Source: Pseudomonas sp. A-RE-19 (GTDB lineage Bacteria; Pseudomonadota; Gammaproteobacteria; Pseudomonadales; Pseudomonadaceae). From it: a DNA stretch of 64,000 nucleotides. Position numbers and translations under genes: made by a program. The stretch lies in the NCBI RefSeq assembly GCF_019956555.1, contig NZ_JAHBDQ010000071.1:62001-126000 (forward strand), given 5' to 3'. Below, in pieces: positions 60,919 through 64,000 of this stretch; positions within the stretch are counted from its first letter, which is position 1; each line of letters begins with the position of its first letter. The notes beneath the pieces were generated by a model that did not search any database, was not told the origin of the DNA, and worked only from the letters and a program-made list of their open reading frames with translations.

Positions 60919-61860
60919 ATGTCCTCTCGCGAAATCCGCATCGCCACCCGCAAAAGTGCTCTCGCCCTGTGGCAGGCCGAATACGTCAAGGCTCGTCTGG
61001 AACAGGCCCATCCAGGCCTGCTCGTGACGCTGGTGCCCATGGTCAGTCGTGGCGACAAGCTGCTTGATTCGCCCCTGTCGAAAATCGGCGGCAAAGGCCT
61101 GTTCGTCAAAGAGCTGGAAACCGCGCTGCTGGAGAACGAAGCCGACATCGCCGTGCATTCCATGAAGGACGTGCCGATGGACTTCCCCGAAGGCCTGGGC
61201 CTGTTCTGCATCTGCGAGCGTGAAGACCCGCGCGACGCCTTCGTTTCCAACACCTATACCAGCCTGGATGAGTTGCCAAAAGGCAGCATCGTCGGGACGT
61301 CCAGCCTGCGCCGTCAGGCTCAGCTGCTGACCCGTCGCCCGGACCTGGAAATCCGCTTCCTGCGCGGCAATGTCAACACCCGCCTGGCCAAGCTCGATGC
61401 CGGCGAATACGACGCCATCATCCTCGCCGCCGCGGGCTTGATTCGCCTGGGCTTCGAAGACCGCATCACCTCGGCCATCAATGTCGAAGACAGCCTGCCG
61501 GCCGGTGGCCAGGGCGCGGTCGGTATCGAATGCCGTAGCGCCGACACTGACATTCATGCGCTGCTGGCGCCGCTGCATCACCCGGACACGGCCGTCCGCG
61601 TTACCGCCGAACGTGCTCTCAACAAACATTTGAATGGCGGCTGCCAGGTGCCGATCGCCTGCTACGCCGTGCTTGAAGGCGAGCAGATCTGGTTGCGTGG
61701 TTTGGTCGGCGATCCGAGCGGCGGTCTGCTGCTCAGCGCCGAAGCCCGTGCGCCACGGGTTGATGCCGAGGCTTTGGGTGTGCAAGTGGCTGAAGACTTG
61801 CTGAGCCAGGGCGCCGCCGACATTCTGAAAGCAGTCTATGGCGAGGCAGGTCACGAGTGA
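60919..61860 (+). CDS. hemC: Porphobilinogen deaminase (hydroxymethylbilane synthase)
   Basis: This 313-residue heme-pathway enzyme links four porphobilinogens. The dipyrromethane cofactor cysteine is C242 in LNGGCQVPIACY, and the TSSLRRQAQL and LRGNVNTRL segments are conserved. It begins hemC-hemD-hemX-hemY, with a 4-nt overlap into hemD. A CCGTA/TACGG hairpin just before the start is a minor feature. Confidence 0.97.
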   Translation: MSSREIRIATRKSALALWQAEYVKARLEQAHPGLLVTLVPMVSRGDKLLDSPLSKIGGKGLFVKELETALLENEADIAVHSMKDVPMDFPEGLGLFCICEREDPRDAFVSNTYTSLDELPKGSIVGTSSLRRQAQLLTRRPDLEIRFLRGNVNTRLAKLDAGEYDAIILAAAGLIRLGFEDRITSAINVEDSLPAGGQGAVGIECRSADTDIHALLAPLHHPDTAVRVTAERALNKHLNGGCQVPIACYAVLEGEQIWLRGLVGDPSGGLLLSAEARAPRVDAEALGVQVAEDLLSQGAADILKAVYGEAGHE

Positions 61861-62624
61861 CTGGCTGGCGCCTGTTGCTGACACGCCCTGCGGATGAGTC
61901 GGCGGCGCTTGCCGGTGTGCTGGCCGAAGCGGGGGTTTTCAGTAGCAGCCTGCCGCTTTTGGACATCGAGCCGATTCCGGCCTCTGCCAAAATGCGCGAA
62001 GTGATTCAGAATCTGAATCACTATTGCGCGGTGATCGTGGTCAGCAAGCCGGCCGCCAGAATCGCTGTCGATCTGCTCAACCGGCACGGGCTGCAACCAC
62101 CGGTTGTGAAGTGGTTCAGCGTGGGCGCGGCGACGGCCCAGATCCTCGAGGATAACGGGCTGGATGTGAGCTTCCCGGTCGACGGCGATGACAGCGAAGC
62201 CTTGCTTGAACTTCCACAGTTGCGCGAGGCTATCGTCCGCCCCGATGCGCGGGTGCTGATCATGCGCGGGGAGGGTGGGCGCGAGCTGCTGGCTGAGCGT
62301 TTGTGCGAGCTTGGTGCTAGTGTCGAGTATCTGGAGTTGTACCGCCGCGGTTTGCCGCAGTACCCGCCAGCGACACTGCCTGACCGGATCGAAGCGGAAC
62401 GCTTGAACGGGCTGGTGGTCAGCAGTGGGCAGGGTTTTGAGCACCTGCGCCAATTGGCGGGCGATACCTGGCCTGCGCTTGCGCGGTTGCCATTGTTTGT
62501 TCCAAGCCCCAGGGTCGCCGAGATGGCACGTGCCGCCGGGGCCCAAACAGTTGTGGATTGTCGTGGCGCCAGTGCTGCGGCTTTGCTGACGGCGTTACGG
62601 GAGCATCCCGAGCCCGTTCTCTAA
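61857..62624 (+). CDS. hemD: Uroporphyrinogen-III synthase
   Basis: This 255-residue enzyme cyclises hydroxymethylbilane to uroporphyrinogen III. It starts at a GTG overlapping the hemC stop (GTGA) and opens MTGWRLLLTRPADESAAL; the family shows low identity, and the call rests on fold pattern and on position after hemC. The middle contains RVLIMRGEGGRELL and the C-terminal VSSGQGFEHLRQLAG, typical HemD features. Confidence 0.93.
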   Translation: MTGWRLLLTRPADESAALAGVLAEAGVFSSSLPLLDIEPIPASAKMREVIQNLNHYCAVIVVSKPAARIAVDLLNRHGLQPPVVKWFSVGAATAQILEDNGLDVSFPVDGDDSEALLELPQLREAIVRPDARVLIMRGEGGRELLAERLCELGASVEYLELYRRGLPQYPPATLPDRIEAERLNGLVVSSGQGFEHLRQLAGDTWPALARLPLFVPSPRVAEMARAAGAQTVVDCRGASAAALLTALREHPEPVL

Positions 62625-62640
62625 TGCAAAGGATGGATAC

Positions 62641-63783
62641 GTGAGCGAAACAGCCTTGCCTAAAGATGACGTCCAGCCAGTGCTCGATGCACCGGTTGAA
62701 ACACCACCACCTGCTGCTGTGCAGCGCCGAGGCAATGGGCTGGCAATCATCGCGCTGCTGTTGGGCGCGGCCGGTGTTGCCGTGGGCGGTTGGGGAGTCT
62801 GGCAGGTGCGTCACCTGCAAGCCAATACCCAACAGCAGTTGAGCCAGGTCCAGGCGTTGAACGATCAGGCGCAGAGCCTGAAACTCAATGAGCAACGCCT
62901 GACGGCTCGCCTCGAGCAAATGCCCGCCGCCGAGGAACTCGACGCGCGCAGTCGTTTGGTCACTCAGCTTCAAGGCGATCAGCAACGCTTGAATCAACGT
63001 CTGGAAACCGTCCTCGGTGCCAGCCGCAAGGACTGGCGTCTGGCTGAAGCCGAACATTTGCTGCGCCTGGCCAGTCTGCGCCTGTCGGCATTGCAGGACA
63101 TCAGCAGCGCTCAGGCCCTGGTGCAGGGCGCCGATGAAATTCTCCGTGAACAGAACGACCCGGGGGCTTTTGCCGCTCGCGAGCAAGTGGCCAAAACCCT
63201 GGTGGCCCTGCGCAGTACCGAACAGCCGGATCGCACCGGGTTGTTCCTGCGTCTGGGTGCCTTGCGCGATCAGGTGATCAACCTCACCGAGCTGGCGCCC
63301 GAGTACAAGGACCGTGGCGAATCCCTGCTGGGCCTGACGGCCGATGGCGACGGCGCCAGTCGCTGGGCGCAATGGTGGGATCAGATCTCGCGTTATATCC
63401 GCATCGACTTCAACGCCGACAAGAATGTCCGTCCGCTGCTGGCCGGGCAAAGCTTGAGTCAGGTGCGTCTGGCCCTGAGCTTGGCGCTGGAGCAGGCGCA
63501 ATGGGCTGCGCTCAATGGCCAGGCCGCGGTTTACACCCAGGCGCTGACCGAGGCGCGGGACGTGCTCAAGGGCAACTTCAACCCCGACAACCCTCAGAGC
63601 AAAATCATGCTGGAGCAGGTGGGCGAGTTGAGCAAGCAGCCGGTCACGGTGGTCACGCCAGATCTGACGGGCACCTTGAGCGCGGTTCAGGCTTACCTTG
63701 AGCGACGCAACGTCAACGCCGAAGACTCAGTGAAACCGCTGGCCAAACCTGCCGCGAACACCGCGCTGGAGGCCACGCCATGA
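62641..63783 (+). CDS. hemX: HemX-type inner-membrane protein
   Basis: This 380-residue protein has a cytoplasmic N-terminus rich in Pro and acidic residues, one membrane helix (about 34-57, IIALLLGAAGVAVGGWGVW), a coiled-coil segment (about 60-130) and a periplasmic domain. It is annotated as HemX (a uroporphyrinogen C-methyltransferase-like name without proven activity). The start is a GTG at 62641 with an AAAGGA ribosome site. Its stop overlaps the hemY start (ATGA). Confidence 0.9.
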   Translation: MSETALPKDDVQPVLDAPVETPPPAAVQRRGNGLAIIALLLGAAGVAVGGWGVWQVRHLQANTQQQLSQVQALNDQAQSLKLNEQRLTARLEQMPAAEELDARSRLVTQLQGDQQRLNQRLETVLGASRKDWRLAEAEHLLRLASLRLSALQDISSAQALVQGADEILREQNDPGAFAAREQVAKTLVALRSTEQPDRTGLFLRLGALRDQVINLTELAPEYKDRGESLLGLTADGDGASRWAQWWDQISRYIRIDFNADKNVRPLLAGQSLSQVRLALSLALEQAQWAALNGQAAVYTQALTEARDVLKGNFNPDNPQSKIMLEQVGELSKQPVTVVTPDLTGTLSAVQAYLERRNVNAEDSVKPLAKPAANTALEATP

Positions 63784-64000
63784 AGCGCCTCTATGTGATC
63801 GTGTTCGTGGTCATCGCTGCCGCCGCCGCGCTGGGCCTGGCGATTGCAGAGCACTCGGGCTACGTGCTGATCGCCTACAAGACCTTCCGTTACGAATCGA
63901 GCCTGTGGGCAACCCTGGCCCTGGTGGCCGTGCTGTGGCTGGTGTTCTGGGGCATCAAGGCATTGATCGAACTGCTGACGACTTCCGGTGGAGTGGTCAA
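63780..64000 (+). CDS. hemY: HemY family protein (cut by window edge)
   Basis: The frame starts MKRLYVIVFVVIAAAAALGLAIA at 63780, giving the N-terminal membrane helix, followed by GYVLIAYKTFRYESSLW and a second hydrophobic helix, all typical of HemY (a TPR-containing inner-membrane protein). Only about 73 residues lie in the window. It overlaps hemX by 4 nt and completes the hemCDXY operon. Confidence 0.9.
   Translation, partial: MKRLYVIVFVVIAAAAALGLAIAEHSGYVLIAYKTFRYESSLWATLALVAVLWLVFWGIKALIELLTTSGGVV

Noticed and set aside
1..64000. CRISPR arrays, prophage, insertion sequences, tRNA or rRNA genes
   Set aside because: The only repeated sequences are the REP families; no transposase, integrase of phage type, spaced direct repeats or tRNA-like cloverleaf was seen.

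Overview
The window is a GC-rich bacterial chromosome segment from a Pseudomonas, most likely of the P. fluorescens complex. The gene order crc-pyrE-argB-algC-dut-coaBC-radC-rpmBG ... dadR-dadA-dadX-pauR-cycB-xpt-rep ... comM-ubiK-glnK-amtB-sutA-xerC-dapF-lysA-lptM-cyaY-rnk-cyaA ... argH-algR-hemCDXY is the conserved Pseudomonas backbone that in P. aeruginosa PAO1 covers roughly PA5257-PA5332. The dense REP/REPIN palindromes and the absence of an algZ/fimS kinase gene between argH and algR fit the fluorescens side of the genus. No tRNA, rRNA, CRISPR array, prophage or insertion sequence was seen.

Layout. 1-9.3 kb: end of crc, pyrimidine and arginine synthesis (pyrE, argB), the phosphomannomutase algC, dut and coaBC, radC, a peptide-type ABC binding protein, and the L28/L33 ribosomal protein operon with a clear promoter. 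9.4-12.8 kb: a cupin divergent from the polyamine-pathway aldehyde dehydrogenase kauB, with a PuuR/PauR-like operator between them, then an MFS transporter. 12.9-19.2 kb: an accessory block with a phospholipase-D-like lipoprotein and a four-gene chaperone-usher operon built around a DUF1120-type pilin. 19.2-23 kb: a MocR regulator divergent from a DUF1127 gene, a gamma-glutamylputrescine-type oxidase and a Cys-cluster protein. 23.1-27.9 kb: the alanine catabolic region dadR/dadA-ridA-dadX, pauR and cytochrome c5. 28-37 kb: a CoA-transferase-like enzyme, xpt, rep, a c-di-GMP phosphodiesterase, a MATE pump and a divergent LysR regulator. 37-44 kb: a chemoreceptor, a secreted aldose-epimerase-like protein, comM, a lone Bro-N protein with a structured leader, and ubiK. 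44-48 kb: glnK-amtB under a sigma54/NtrC-type promoter, yjbQ and sutA. 47-52 kb: the operon lptM-lysA-dapF-DUF484-xerC-HAD hydrolase. 52-58 kb: cyaY, a DUF1289 protein, rnk, cyaA and small conserved genes. 58-64 kb: argH, divergent algR and hemCDXY, running off the right edge.

How they work together. Most genes are housekeeping. Three metabolic themes stand out. Polyamine and D/L-alanine catabolism is represented by kauB, pauB, pauR and dadRAX, and carries two recognisable operator candidates. Nitrogen sensing is represented by glnK-amtB with tandem NtrC-like sites. Signalling is represented by CyaA, a c-di-GMP phosphodiesterase, an AlgR that lacks its usual neighbouring kinase, and SutA.

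The less explained parts are the fimbrial block, whose last subunit looks one domain short; the Bro-N gene with an internally duplicated motif and a UUCG-hairpin leader; an orphan forward terminator next to it; a terminator inside the rnk leader; and seventeen REP-type elements of three sequence families with no transposase in view.
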